Assembly (NCBI RefSeq): GCF_037975245.1
Contig: NC_092567.1
Span: forward strand, 16,235,876 to 16,299,875
DNA from: Apostichopus japonicus
Taxonomy: Eukaryota; Echinodermata; Holothuroidea; Aspidochirotida; Stichopodidae
Reading direction: 5' to 3'
DNA length: 64,000 bases
The notes beneath the pieces are model-generated. The model searched no databases. It was not told the origin of the DNA and saw only the letters and a program-made list of their open reading frames with translations. This document shows, piece after piece, positions 24,382 through 36,388 of this stretch. Position numbers and translations under genes: made by a program. Positions within the stretch are counted from its first letter, which is position 1. Each line of letters opens with the position of its first letter.

Positions 24382-27300
24382 GTACATGTGATTCAATATT
24401 TTTTCACTTTCCCATCTTGTCCAATATCATTTAAGATAACAAAAAACAAGGTTAATTAGGTTTTGTGTTCCTTGAATTATATCAATTGTTCCTATGACTG
24501 TCCGGTACCTGTACAGTAGGTTAAAGGGTGTGAAGACTCATGCAAAAGAACGTCTCATGCCGGTAATCTGACCTAGTTTCAAATGAGGTATAACAGAAGT
24601 AACACCACCATCGATCCCAGAAAATACACACACATCTTGCTACCATTGGTAATTAGACACTAGTGTACAGTCAATACATACAACTGCAGTCAATACCCAC
24701 AACACACTATACTAACTATACAGCGATGGACATCTCAGGTCCAGCTAAAGATAACAATTTAGGTATCACGTTTCATTAGTGTCTGAATTTTGTAGCAACA
24801 CAAACAAAACGTTACTTGCAAGCAACAGAAAGTTAACTTTTTCAGATGGCCGCACACGGTTTGGAGCGAGTCTTCAATGCCTTTAAATTTAAAAAAAAAA
24901 GAAGACAATTTTGGTTTCCTTTGAACGATATTTTGTATGCTATATGTACAGTAAGTATCTTTGACCCTCACTTGTTCCTTCATTCTTGCAATGTTGGAAG
25001 ATTAGTACCAGTATGGTTGGATTTGTTAGCTCCTTAGAAATGTCACTTCATAAAGTGTGTGTACACTAAGTACCATGAAGGGGTACCCTAATTACCATGT
25101 ACTCATTTTAACTCTGCATATACAGTATCCTTTACGGAAGAGCTTAAAATAATAATTGATCATCAAGTTCACAAAATTATGTCTTCTTTCTTTATGTTAC
25201 AAGTTAGCTGAAGTTAACAGACTCTCGTTTCGTTGAATCTTTATTCATGATTACTGCACATATTGCTGATTGCTCCTGTGGTAACTAGAATTTGCTTGGT
25301 TAAGTGTTGCCTGCAAGAGTACAGTACTTAATATTGTAGGTTTAAACACATCAAAGAGGAAAGTTTTTCAGAACCGTCACATGATCTCAATTACATGGAT
25401 TCTTTTAAGGAGGGAGAGATTTAATGTTAAAAACTGGATCATTTAACTATACTTCACTATTCAAATGGTGAATGTCAACTCCTTGTTAGATGGAAATTAA
25501 TTTTTTTGGGGGGAGGGAGGGTGGAGGTGAATGCAACGCAAAGGTATGTTAGGAAGGGAGAGATGTATAGTTAAAGAGTGGATCATCATTTAACCATATA
25601 TACTTCACTTTTCCATTACTGAATGTCAACTTCTGGTAAGATTGAAGTCTACTGTTGTGTGTTTTTCTTGGGGGCGGGGGGAAATAGGTGGGGTGGATGC
25701 AATGAAATGTTTGCGGGTTTTTTACATTCTCACATGTGTAGTTAGACCTTCCTATTGGATGAGTCAATGCTTGCAGGATGTTTTAGGGTGAAATATATGT
25801 CCCATTGGGTCTTGAGATATTTCTGCACATGGTGAAAAGTTTCTATGGGATATTCAATACGAAGGGTACTTTCCACAAGTATTTTGGAATGGGAAATACA
25901 GTCCCTTGGACATTTTCAACTTCCCACAGGGTGTTAAAGTTAGGGAATTTGGAACTTCCCATGGGGAAGTGACATTTCCTCTAGGATTTTGTGCCATTTA
26001 TTGTTGCGAAATACATTCCCCCAAGACTTTTTCAATTTTCCGCAGGGTGTTACTAGGGAATTGGTTACATCCCGTGGGGAAATGGAATTTCCTGTGGGAT
26101 TTTGTATCCTTTCCTGTAGGGAATAGCTATTTCCTATTGGAAAATATAATTCCCCAAGTCATTTTTTCAGTTTCCCACAGGAAATTTACTAGGGAATTTG
26201 TTACTTCACGTCGGGTATCGAAATTCCTGTGGGATTTTGTATTGTTTCCTGTAGGGTATAGCCATTTCCTGTTGGGAAATGCAGAATCTGGTAGGGTAAT
26301 GAAGGAATTGGCCATTTCTCTATGAATTATATATGGTTTTTTTTTTTTTTTTGTAAGGGGAAGCTATAGTTCCTTAGCCTGGAAGCAGGTCACATCGCCC
26401 AACAACCATTTCGCCCAACTGCCATTTCGCCCAACCTTACCATTTCGCCCAACCAGCCTGGTCATTTCGCCCAATCAGCATGGTCATTTCGCCCAACCAG
26501 CCTGGTCATTTCGCCCAACAAGCATGGTCATTTCGCCCAACCTTGATTAAATATGATACTTTAGTAAGGAAACGTTCGGGAATTGTTAACGTTACGGGAT
26601 ACAAACCGAATATTAAAGCAGCATTTTGCGTCCTTTTCTATGATTTTTCTCAACCTCACTGACTCCACTATGCCATAACGACATACATAACTAGCTTATC
26701 TATTTAAATCTTACTTCACATGGTGGCATAAAAGTCGAAAAATTTGCAACTTTCAACTTTGTTTTTCTCCAAGATATTTACCGTTAGAACCCAATAAACC
26801 TCGCCCATAATATGAATATTTAAACACTACGAACGTCATTGACCAATACAACACCATGCTTGATTTGTGTACAGTCTATATTGCAGTTGTACCAGGGAGT
26901 TCCATAACATCTCCCTGGTTGTACCAACGCAAAGTCTTGAATCTTTTTTTAGCAACGGCTCATAACTAAACCTGCATCTCTGATTGGTTGAATTCAAACT
27001 AGTGGGTTTGGCGGAACTGTATGCGATTAATTTTAAATGTGGAATTTGTGGAGGACACTCTTCTCATTATCTGCAAATATCCTTAATTACTCGCCAATTA
27101 ACGTTGTTGGCAGGAAAAAAACTTGTCTAATAACTTAGTTTGCTGTTTTGTGATTGACGTAAAAAAATCGATGGACATGTCAAAAAAGTAGAAAATGGCG
27201 ACCAAACGCAAAATGCTGCTTTAAGGAAACTTGAAGTCGTGGTTTAATGGATTACATACAGTACTGTATGTGGTTACATTGATACAGTGGTTACATTTAT

Positions 27301-30300
27301 TAAATATAGTACTTCAAAGTGACCAGAAAGCCTTAGCCTGACAACTTGTATTGCACTGCAACCCCAGTGACCCTCCCTAAAGTCATCCTCTCCCCTCCTC
27401 TCAACCCAATCCATCTTCCTTTAGTTGAGATGCCTATCACACATCATGTGGGAATAGTGGCAGCACGAGTTAAGTACCTTTGACAACTTTCAGCAAAATA
27501 TTTTGCATACTAACATTTTGGGACAACATATCAGTGATGAATTTTACATAATTTTTACTAGTTTACATGGTTGCTGCACTGCAAAAAGTGGATCAGAGGC
27601 GGCTGATACTCCTCGCAAACAAAATGAGTGTCTGTGTTAAACAGTACTGAATGTACACAGCTTTAAACATGTGAATGTCCTTGACCTTCTCACAGACCAG
27701 CCTGAAGGTGGGAACCATCGACAAGTACGCGGTGCTGGCCGTGGGACTGACTTTACAGATCAGGCAACGTACTTCTTGCAGTCTTTCATCGTAGAACGGT
27801 TTGAGAGCGAGCAGGTAACCAATGCACCCTCGTTGAGAGAACTACGAGATGGAGAAGAAGAAGTTGATGAGGAACTCGATGAGTCTTGGAGACAAGTGGG
27901 AGGAACATTCAGACAAATTGCCCAAAGTGTGGATCAGACAGCAGAATTTCAAAGGTAAAGTCATGTTGCTCAAGATGCACAATTACAGAATGGTGTCACA
28001 TTATCAAACCTATACAGTATGAAGAAATCACAACTATACTCTATAAACAAATCTTGAGCTATCTTTTTTGGTTATTTGCCATACGCAGGCAAGTGACATC
28101 AATTTGGTGTGTGTGTGTGTGTGTGCGATGCGCTACCTTCTGTGATATCTCAAGCTAGGTAACCTCTGCAATTCTCATATTTGGCATGTGGCTTTCCCAT
28201 AATTTGTACAAAAACCCCATTGTTTTGAAAGGAGGTCAAAGATCACTTGGGGTCAACAGAAGGCTAAATGTTAACATGTCAAAAACACTATCTCGGGAAT
28301 CTGAACATCAAAGGAGCACATATATGCATGGTAGGATAGCCTTTAGCAGTGTTAATTCTTAATACAATTTGGTGTATCTCAGAGTCACCAGGAACAAGGG
28401 TCAAATCTTGAAATCCTTGTAAACATGATACTGTATCTCCAGGTAGGATATATCAGATGCTCTCATATTTAGCATGTTGCTTTCCTATAATGAGTACAAG
28501 AACTCTTCATTGTGATTGGAGCTTATAGGTCATTTGGGGCCAATAGAGGGCAAAATGTGAAAATCTCAAAAATGCTGTACAGATCTCCAGAACCTGAACA
28601 TCAAAGGAGCTCATATATGCATGGTAGGATAGCCAATAGAGTGCATGGTAGGATAGCCTATTATCTATATATTTCACTTGATCAATAACCCTTTGCTCAC
28701 TCTACTCTATCTCCATTCCTTAAGCTCCATCCTTAGCATTATTTCATGTTCCGAGTCCTTAGGACTGTTTTTCTGTTTCCTTCGCAGTGTCGTTGCTACC
28801 ATTCCTAAAGATCCATCCATTGAGGATATCATGTGCTACGTCAGAGAATCTCTCAGTGATGGTGAAATCAACTGGGGGAGGATTGTCGCATTGTTCTGCT
28901 TTGCCTATCAAGTCTGTGCCAAGGTTATATTATATCTTTAACTTATTGTGCCAAGATATATTTGTATCCTTAACTAAATGTGCCAAGGTACCTGTACCTC
29001 TGTATCCTTAACTTACTGTGCCAAGGTAAGTCAGTATCCTTAACTAGATGTGCCAAGGTATGTCTGTATCCTTAATATTATATTCTTAGTTATCTTTTTG
29101 TGCCAAGATATATTTGTATCCTTAAATAAATGTGCCAAGGTATGTCTGTATCCTTAACTTCCTGTGCAAAGGTATGTCTGTAACCTTAACTAAATGTGCC
29201 AAGGTATGTCTGTATCCTTAACCTACTGTGCAAAGGTAAGTTTGTATCCTTAATTTACTATGCCAAGGTATGTCTGTATCCTTAACTAAACATGCCAAGG
29301 TATGTCTGTATCCTTAACTAACTATGCAAAGGTATGTCTATTTCCTTAACTTAATGTGCCAAGGTATGTCTGTAGCCTTAACTAAATGTACCAATGTACA
29401 GTATGTCTGTAGCCTTAACTTACTGTGCCAAGGTAAGTCAGTATCCTTAACCTACTGTGCCAAGATATGTCTGTATCATTAACTTACTCTGTCAAGGTTT
29501 ATCTGTATCTTTAACTTACTGTGCCAAGGTTTGTCCTTATCCTTAACTTACTGTGCCAAGGTATGTCTGTAGCCTTAACTAAATGTGCCAAGGTATGTCT
29601 ATATCCTTAACTTACTGTGCCAGGGTATATATCTGTAGCCTTACTGTGCAGCCAAGGTATGTCTGTATCATTAACTTACTGTGTCAAGGTTTATCTGTAT
29701 CCTTAACTTACTGTGCCAAGGTATGTCTGTAGCCTTAACTTACTGTGCCAAGGTAAGTCAGTATCCTTAACTAAATGTACCAATGTACAGTATGTCTGAA
29801 GCCTTAACTTACTATGCCAAGGTAAGTCAGTATCCTTAACCTACTGTGCCAAGATATGTCTGTATCATTAACTTACTCTGTCAAGGTTTATCTGTATCTT
29901 TAACTTACTGTGCCAAGGTATGTCTTTATCCTTAACTTACTGTGCCAAGGTATGTCTGTATCCTTAACTTAATGTACCAAGGTATGTCTGTAGCCTTAAT
30001 TTACTGTGCCAAGGTATGTCTGTAGCCTTAACTTACTGTGCCAAGGTAAGTCAGTATCCTTAACTAAATGTACCAATGTACAGTATGTCTGAAGCCTTAA
30101 CTTACTGTGCCAAGGTAAGTCAGTATCCTTAACCTACTGTGCCAAGATATGTCTGTAGCCTTAACTTACTGTGCCAAGGTAAGTCAGTATCCTTAACCTA
30201 CTGTGCCAAGATATGTCTGTATCCTTAACTTAATGTACCAAGGTAAGTCAGTATCCTTAACCTACTGTGCCAAGATATGTCTGTATCCTTAACTTAATGT

Positions 30301-32898
30301 ACCAAGGTATGTCTGTAGCCTTAACTTACTGTGCCAAGGTATGTCTGTAGCCTTAACTTACTGTGCCAAGGTAAGTCAGTATCCTTAACCTACTGTGCCA
30401 AGATATGTCTGTAGCCTTAACTTACTGTGCCAAGGTAAGTCAGTATCCTTAACCTACTGTGCCAAGATATGTCTGTATCCTTAACTTACTGTACCAAGGT
30501 AAGTCAGTATCCTTAACCTACTGTGCCAAGATATGTCTGTATCCTTAACTTAATGTACCAAGGTATGTCTGTAGCCTTAACTTACTGTGCCAAGGTATGT
30601 CTGTAGCCTTAACTTACTGTGCCAAGGTAAGTCAGTATCCTTAACCTACTGTGCCAAGATATGTCTGTAGCCTTAACTTACTGTGCCAAGGTAAGTCAGT
30701 ATCCTTAACCTACTGTGCCAAGATATGTCTGTATCCTTAACTTAATGTACCAAGGTATGTCTGTAGCCTTAACTTACTGTATCAAGGTATGTCTGTAGCC
30801 TTAACTTACTGTGTCAAGGTATGTCTGTTTCCTTAACCTACTGTGTCAAGGTATGTCTGAATCCTTAACCTACTGTGCCAAGGTATGTCAGTATCCTTAA
30901 CTAAATCTACCAAGGTATGTCTGTTTCCTTAACCTACTGTGTCAAGGTATGTCTGTATCCTTAAGTTACTGTGCCAAGGTATGTCTGTAGGGTTAACTTA
31001 CTGTGCAAAGGTATATTTTGTATCCTTAAAAAGTATGAAGAATGGATTCCAACTGCAAAAAATAGTCAGCTTCGTGTTATGGGGGGGGTAGGTAAAATAA
31101 TATCATACAGAAATACACTGTAAAACAGCACCAGTTTAGTGACCAACGATTTCCTTTCTCTAGTAAAATGTTATTAGCTTTTATTACAATTCATATTTTG
31201 GGGCAAGCTATGGAATTAAGACATTCAAACAGCATTGTGCAATTTTGTGTTCTCTCTCTTAAACCAGAAATTCGAAATGTATATGGAGAAAAGGTTTCCA
31301 AATTTCCCATCCTGGCTAACGAAGCTCATCACAGCAGTTGTGAAATTTCTACTTTATAAATTTGCCGATTGGATCGTTAACAGAGGTGGTTGGGTAAGTA
31401 TATGTCCTGAAATCTACAAACACATAAGTTAACAAAACAGACAAATCATGACTGATGACGGTGGTTACTCATATCCATGATTTCTTTTCTACCTCAAGGA
31501 CAAAAACTACTATCCTAACACACTGTAGCATATGCAAGCTGGAGCCTATACCGCAAATTTTGCAAAGTTCTGTGATTGTTTCTTTTACCCCAGGCTCATC
31601 CCTGATTTTAGGGATTAGTTTGACTTTAAGGGTTACTGTATGTTTGTTGGTATGAACAGAAGGAACTAGATGGAAAAATCACATATGCTCTGATCAGAAG
31701 GGAATGTGATGCAAGCTACAGTATGAAAAGAAAATTAATATTAATATAACTGAAATAATTCAGTGTTGGAAGTGTGATAGTTCTAACATTGGTTAGGTTT
31801 TGTACTTTCAATGAGGAATGTTCATGGTGAATATTTTGGCATGATTGGAGGTAAATTAAGGAAAGATTGGAAGGTCCAGTGTGACGTGCTATGACTTTTA
31901 GGTGTAGGCCTATGATATGATGGTATCATTGTGGCATTTAATATCACAGCAGCAAACCGCGAACATGTGATAAATTATATCTAGTAATTTAACATTAACT
32001 TTGCTCCTCGCGCACCTGTGTCCTCACAACCTTAGCATTACTTTTCGTAGTGCATGAAAATTAATATTAATATAACTGAAATAATTCAGTGTTGGAAGTG
32101 TGATAGTTCTAAAATTGGTTAGGTTTTGTACTTTCAATGAGGAATGTTCATGGTGAATATTTTGGCATGATTGGAGGTAAATTAAGGAAAGATTGGAAGG
32201 TCCAGTGTGACGTGCTATGACTTTTAGGTGTAGGCCTATGATATGATGGTATCATTGTGGCATTTAATATCACAGCAGCAAACCGCGAACATGTGATAAA
32301 TTATATCTAGTAATTTAACATTAACTTCGCTCCTCGCGCACCTGTGTCCTCACAACCTTAGCATTAGTTTTCGTAGTGGATAGTTAATATTATGGAAATG
32401 CTAAGGTTGTGAGGAGACAGGTAAGCTTGTCACTCGTAAATATTTAAACCAGTAACTAGTTTTATGATTCCCATGTTAGACTAAATGTAATTTACATGGG
32501 TCTCCTGAATCATGGCACAGCATTGTTTTGTAATATTTTCCGGGAATTAAAAGCATTTTGGAATTGGTGGACATCTCATTTGTTCTGCTCATGTGAAAGG
32601 TCATGACATTTTACCATTGTGAAAAATTGGGACGCAATCACAATTGAATATAAACTAATGATGTATATTTTATATGATTTGAGGTAACCAAAGAAAACAG
32701 GAATGATCCCTAAATGATATCGCCGACCCCAGTTTTGGCTTCTTGAAGAACTTCATTATAATTAACTGTAAAACATAATGATTTCTCTTCCAGCAATCAA
32801 TACAGGAATACTTTGGCACACCAAATACTATATGGAAAGGTTTGATAGTAGCATGCTTATTGACAATCGCTATCAGTATCTGGCAACTAAGAAAATGA
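24270..32898 (+). CDS. BAX-like: BAX/BAK-type BCL-2 family apoptosis effector (five coding exons, 215 aa)
   Basis: Joined coding exons 24360-24381, 27696-27954, 28788-28923, 31268-31393 and 32794-32898 give 215 residues; intron phases are 1, 2, 0, 0. Seen in the protein: a helix-1/BH4-like region (ATYFLQSFIVERF, residues 31-43); a BH3-like helix (VGGTFRQIAQSVD, 75-87); BH1 (DGEINWGRIVALFCFA, 118-133); BH2 (WIVNRGGW, 174-181); then YFGTP (187-191), a hydrophobic anchor (about 197-211) and a basic tail QLRK. The YFGTP plus tail anchor and overall length are BAX-like (vertebrate BAX about 192 aa, BAK about 211 aa). In known family members such proteins sit in or move to the mitochondrial outer membrane and oligomerise into pores that release cytochrome c. 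Oddities: the BH3 acidic position is Gln, and intron 3 is filled by donor-bearing repeats. 5' UTR exons upstream of 24270 were not located. Confidence 0.9.
24521..24886. mobile_element. TTAA-flanked MITE (piggyBac-type), copy 1
   Basis: The sequence between TTAA at 24521-24524 and TTAA at 24883-24886 has imperfect inverted ends (AGGGTGTGAAGACTC, and inverted AGGCATTGAAGACTC). The whole is a close copy of 59097-59465. It lies in intron 1 of the BAX-like gene. TTAA target duplication is the established mark of piggyBac-type elements; no transposase is encoded. Confidence 0.8.
25785..26310. repeat. Diverged tandem repeat, about 115-135 bp unit
   Basis: Three to four units each containing TTCCTGTGGGATTTTGT-like and ACTAGGGAATT-like blocks and a TTCCCCAAG-like block. 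Located in BAX-like intron 1. The 139-codon frame across it is a repeat artefact. Confidence 0.8.
26388..26545. repeat. Minisatellite, CATTTCGCCCAAC core
   Basis: Seven or so units of about 17-22 bp sharing ATTTCGCCCAAC, the later ones as CAGCCTGGTCATTTCGCCCA. Located in BAX-like intron 1. Confidence 0.9.
26613..27224. mobile_element. TTAA-flanked MITE (piggyBac-type), 0.6 kb
   Basis: TTAAAGCAGCATTTTGCGT at 26613 and the exact inverted copy ACGCAAAATGCTGCTTTAA ending at 27224. The TTAA at both edges is the likely target duplication. Non-coding interior. BAX-like intron 1. Confidence 0.82.
27696..27954 (+). CDS. BAX-like: BAX-like exon 2 (helix 1 and BH3 region)
   Basis: 259 nt between acceptor TCTCACAG and donor CAAAG|GTAAAG; enters in phase 1 and leaves in phase 2. 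It encodes residues 8-94: an acidic, low-hydrophobicity N-terminus, ATYFLQSFIVERF (helix 1), an acidic loop (DGEEEVDEELDE) and the BH3-like helix ending TAEFQ. An ungapped alignment of IAQSVDQTAEFQ to vertebrate BAX IGDELDSNMELQ puts Ala at the conserved Gly and Gln at the conserved Asp. Confidence 0.9.
28170..28650. repeat. Diverged tandem duplication, about 290 bp
   Basis: Two copies share the blocks CTCATATTTRGCATGT, AAATGTnAAnATnTCAAAAA, AACATCAAAGGAGC and ATATATGCATGGTAGGATAG. Located in BAX-like intron 2. Confidence 0.75.
28788..28923 (+). CDS. BAX-like: BAX-like exon 3 (BH1)
   Basis: 136 nt between acceptor TTTCCTTCGCAG and donor GCCAAG|GTTATA, phase 2 to phase 0, residues 94-139. It contains SDGEINWGRIVALFCFAYQV, the BH1 helix 5 core with the invariant NWGR. 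The donor GTTATA is weak, whereas the repeat array that starts at this boundary supplies many AAG|GTAAGT and AAG|GTATGT sites. Use of any array donor would read VILYL then stop. Confidence 0.92.
28912..31030 (+). repeat. Minisatellite of exon-3-end plus 5' splice site, about 32-bp unit
   Basis: The unit TGTGCCAAGGTATGTCTGTA followed by TCCTTAACTTAC is repeated over about 2.1 kb, so roughly 65 units by length. The first nine bases TGTGCCAAG are the last nine coding bases of exon 3, and the next bases mimic a 5' splice site (GTATGT, GTAAGT, some ATATGT). Higher-order blocks alternating GTAAGTCAGTATCC and ATATGTCTGTAGCC units occur from about 30040 to 30740. It is in BAX-like intron 3. Confidence 0.95.
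31268..31393 (+). CDS. BAX-like: BAX-like exon 4 (BH2)
   Basis: 126 nt between acceptor TTAAACCAG and donor TGG|GTAAGT, phase 0 to 0, residues 140-181. It encodes an amphipathic segment (WLTKLITAVVKFLLYKFADW) and BH2 WIVNRGGW. The BH2 match to vertebrate WIQDQGGW is strong. Confidence 0.93.
31731..32375. repeat. Near-identical tandem duplication, 326-bp period
   Basis: 31731-32054 and 32057-32375 differ at only a handful of positions (for example ACATT/AAATT, CTTTGC/CTTCGC). This implies a recent duplication. Located in BAX-like intron 4. A short inverted piece GCTAAGGTTGTGAGGA follows at about 32399. Confidence 0.92.
32794..32898 (+). CDS. BAX-like: BAX-like exon 5 (C-terminal anchor and stop)
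   Basis: Acceptor TCTCTTCCAG, then 34 codons and TGA at 32896-32898. It encodes QSIQEYFGTPNTIWK, a hydrophobic stretch GLIVACLLTIAISIW and tail QLRK, the tail-anchor expected of BAX/BAK. The possible polyadenylation signal AATAAA lies at 32975-32980. GTGAGT just after the stop (32908) could also be a donor for a 3'-UTR intron. Confidence 0.92.
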   Translation, partial: QSIQEYFGTPNTIWKGLIVACLLTIAISIWQLRK

Positions 32899-35061
32899 GT
32901 GACTAGGTGAGTGTAAATGATGAAGTTGACACTTTGAATCTGTTGGCTTACCAGTTAGTATTGTAACATCTTATAATAAAGACTGCTGGCCCACTATATT
33001 TTTTAATGAAAAAACAAACGACTGTATTCACTTGTAAGTTAACTCTCACCCTTAATCTTTATCCCTCATTTGTATATCCGAAATGCTAAGACGATATAGG
33101 AATTATGCCCTTTATTTTTGTAACAATAGTTTAGTCTTTATGTTCACTGATGCCTGTTAGCTGTCAGCGAGCCCTGGCTCCCTTGTGTAGTCTGGTTGAG
33201 TTGGCCACGAGGTGTTAGATAGTACATTTGATTAAATATATGTTATGCACGAATCAAGTGTTGTACATAGTACTTAATAAATATATGCTATACACAGTTC
33301 ATAGTGTTGTACATAGTACATTTTTGTATCCTTCCGAACTATACATTTACCGTAATCAGCCTGGCTAACAGTATCATACATTTAAAAACATTAATTAACT
33401 ACATGAAACAAAGTGTTTAATTTCTATTTCTGTCCCTCCCTCTCTCTTTTTTTTTCAAGCTTTGTGAGTCCTATTCTGTCAGAAAATAGCATCACTAATT
33501 TTAATTGTGAATCTCTTGCAGGTTCTTACCGAGATTTTTGCAGATATCGCTTTTTTTGATACCTCCGATAAATTTGTTTGTAGATGAAGACTTTTAATGA
33601 AACGTACTTGTCTCATATTTTATTCATTTCATTTATCTTTGTTCCTCTCATATTAGACTTCTACGCCAGTCATGATGATTTGAGGAACATACCGCCATGC
33701 TGCTACTCGAGGGTCTGTAACAGTGCCTTCTCTTTCAATGTACCAGAGAGATATTTCTTCACCATGAGACTCAGGATAAATATGATAAAAAGTTGGCTTT
33801 CAAACTTTTTTTCCTACCTTGATTTGAGATTGTGTCGTAGTATGAGAAGTATATGTTCCAACTTTCCTTTTGTATGAGATTACCATTCCCAAGGATTGTG
33901 TGGTGAATCATCCTTTCTTGCCTTTAAGAGGGACCGCTTCAAAGTAGTTTCAAGGGTTGATTTAAGAATGAGTTAGAATAGGCCATCCATGTTCATCTAA
34001 CATATGCAGTTGTTTTATGTTTATCTGAGTTAAAGTGATAAAGATATTGTGGTATATATTTAAAAGAGAAGGAACCAAGCCTTATCTTTTAATTTTAAAA
34101 TCAATTTTACTGGCTTGCATGGGTGAGTTGCCAAGTCTTTCTGTCCCAGAGTCTTTGGGGTAATGAAACATCATCGTCTGAGAGGGTTGAAATCTTGAGC
34201 GAACCAAAGTGGTTCTTTACTGAAATATGGCAATATAAAGCCTATGGACACTGATGCTGCATGTGTTACCTTAATTTGGACAAATAATAAAGGTTAATAT
34301 GAAATATTCATGTTTTCTGTTCACACAACTCCAATGAATTAAATGGGATTAAATTGGTAGCTGGTGTCACATGAGTCACATACTTGTGTAGTTTTCTTTC
34401 CTTGTTACAATGTTTCTATCAACTTGCTATCAAATATAGCAGTGTGGCATATCTTCTTGAGTCATCACCGTTGTTTGGGTATGGGGGGTTGGGGTGGCGA
34501 ATGGGGGTGGGGAACCAATCTAGCAAACCACTGTACAGTCTTTGACTGATTACACTATTAGGGTTGTAGATAACAGTTGGATATAGGTCCCTACATTTTT
34601 TGTAGCCTTAATATGTGGACATTTTAATTAACTGGGTGCTATATCATGTGTGCAAGTAAAGAGCTGTTTAGTGATCTGTATACTTTGTTGATATTCAAAT
34701 GAGTGTGAGAAATCGAAGTTAATTTCTTAAATTGTGACGTAATGACATTGCCAGTTTTGTTCAACGTACACACAAAATGCACTGAGTAGCTGCAATAATA
34801 ATAGTTTATCATAGTCAGTATTGCTTCTCCGACACAATTGTTAACTTTGAGAGAGGAACAAACTTTCCTGCTAATTTACCGATTGCCTCACCAATATTGT
34901 CAAGTACTACAGTATAATGAAGCACTTTGTGACAAAGGGATGTAGGTTTAAAGTTATGCTTTTAGTGACTTTGAATATGTTCCATTGAACATGGGAAAGT
35001 TACTTTATAGGGAAATCAATCAAATTAAGTAATTTAGCAGCTATTAAATTAAGTTTTGATA

Positions 35062-35084
35062 TTTATATATATATATATATATAT
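35062..35084. repeat. (TA)n microsatellite
   Basis: Short TA run. The surrounding 33.0-36.4 kb shows no recognisable gene. Confidence 0.9.
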
Positions 35085-36388
35085 GTGTTTTTCTTAAATC
35101 TTTTTGATACTAAATATCCCATCAAGATCATTAAATTAAGTAGTTAAGTTTGATTTAAAAACAAAATTCAGATAGTATCAGTCTATGGTGAAAAAAAACA
35201 ATATTTTTTAGAAGTTTTCTATCACATCTCATTGTAAGAATTTTGCAGCTACTTGTGTTTTGCAGCATATTAATTTCTCACATGGTTTAATTTCCGTGGA
35301 CAGGAATTCTTACTGGGCATGAAAAAGATGGGCATTATTGGGCTTCACCTGAAAATCATGTGTCAATTGCCTTTCCATATGTCGGAAATAGGTAATATCC
35401 TGAAAATTCTTTGCTAATTACTTTAGGGCCCTGGACTTCTAGGGAAAAAGTGTCAGGAAACTGGGAATTTTCTATTCCAGATATTTTTTTATTTCAATGA
35501 GTGGTTTTGAATGTATTTCTTTTCCTTTAGGCAATTATCCAGGGGAATTGGTTGGAGGGTGGGGGGAGGTGGTGGTTGTCCATTTACCTTGCTCCTATGC
35601 CCCTGATGATACAATGTTTATATGGATGGGTCCGTTTGGATAAAACATCAATTTAGCTAATTTTCCAAGATAAACTTGTATTCCTATTCTTGACATTTTC
35701 AATTGGAAGTTAGAGACGCAGTTTTCAAGAATACTCTACAATCCCCAAAACTAAAATAACAAATTGGAAGACCTAAAGGAAGTTAACCTTCTTGAATATA
35801 TCAGATTCATTGTTTTCAAATAACAATTGTGTCCATATCTCTACTATTAAAGGCCAGATTAGGCGAGATTACTCCGTTAAAGTGGCCGCATATTCATATG
35901 TGTGTTTTTATTTGGGGTGTTGGGGGGGGGGTGTGATGGCTGGAGGGAAGGTTATAAGAAAGCCTGTATCACAATGACACTTAAAATGTCCTGAATTCAC
36001 AAATTCTTTGGTCACAACATATAGATAACTCAAGTTGGTACTTTTGAAGTCATTCAAATGTGTTTTATTTCTACTGTAAGCGTCACATTTTTATTGTTAC
36101 CGCAGTAGTTGGTCTGTGTGTATCCCTAAACTTAATTTTTTTCTTTCCGCCTATCATCATCTGAATCGAGATCTTACCAGAAATTATTTTCTATTTATAA
36201 TATAGACGAGTCGTCTTCAACCTTTTCTTGTAATTTCAATACAGTATATATTGAAATGTAACGATTACATACTGAATTTGTTTTGTCTTTTAAAAATAAA
36301 ACTTGTCTTGCTATAATATTATTTTCATCGAGTGTATAACGCATGTAAGACAACGATGAACCCGACCAGGGAGCTGCTAATGTAATGA

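Noticed and set aside
25906-26325. 139-codon frame with GTSHGEVTFPLGF-like repeats as a protein gene
   Set aside because: Coincides with a diverged tandem repeat in BAX-like intron 1.
28912-31030. CRISPR-like array
   Set aside because: Units are contiguous with no unique spacers, in an intron of a eukaryotic gene; it is a minisatellite.
33584-33877. 97-codon frame downstream of BAX-like gene
   Set aside because: Starts inside possible 3' UTR sequence, hydrophobic and cysteine content unremarkable, no family recognised.
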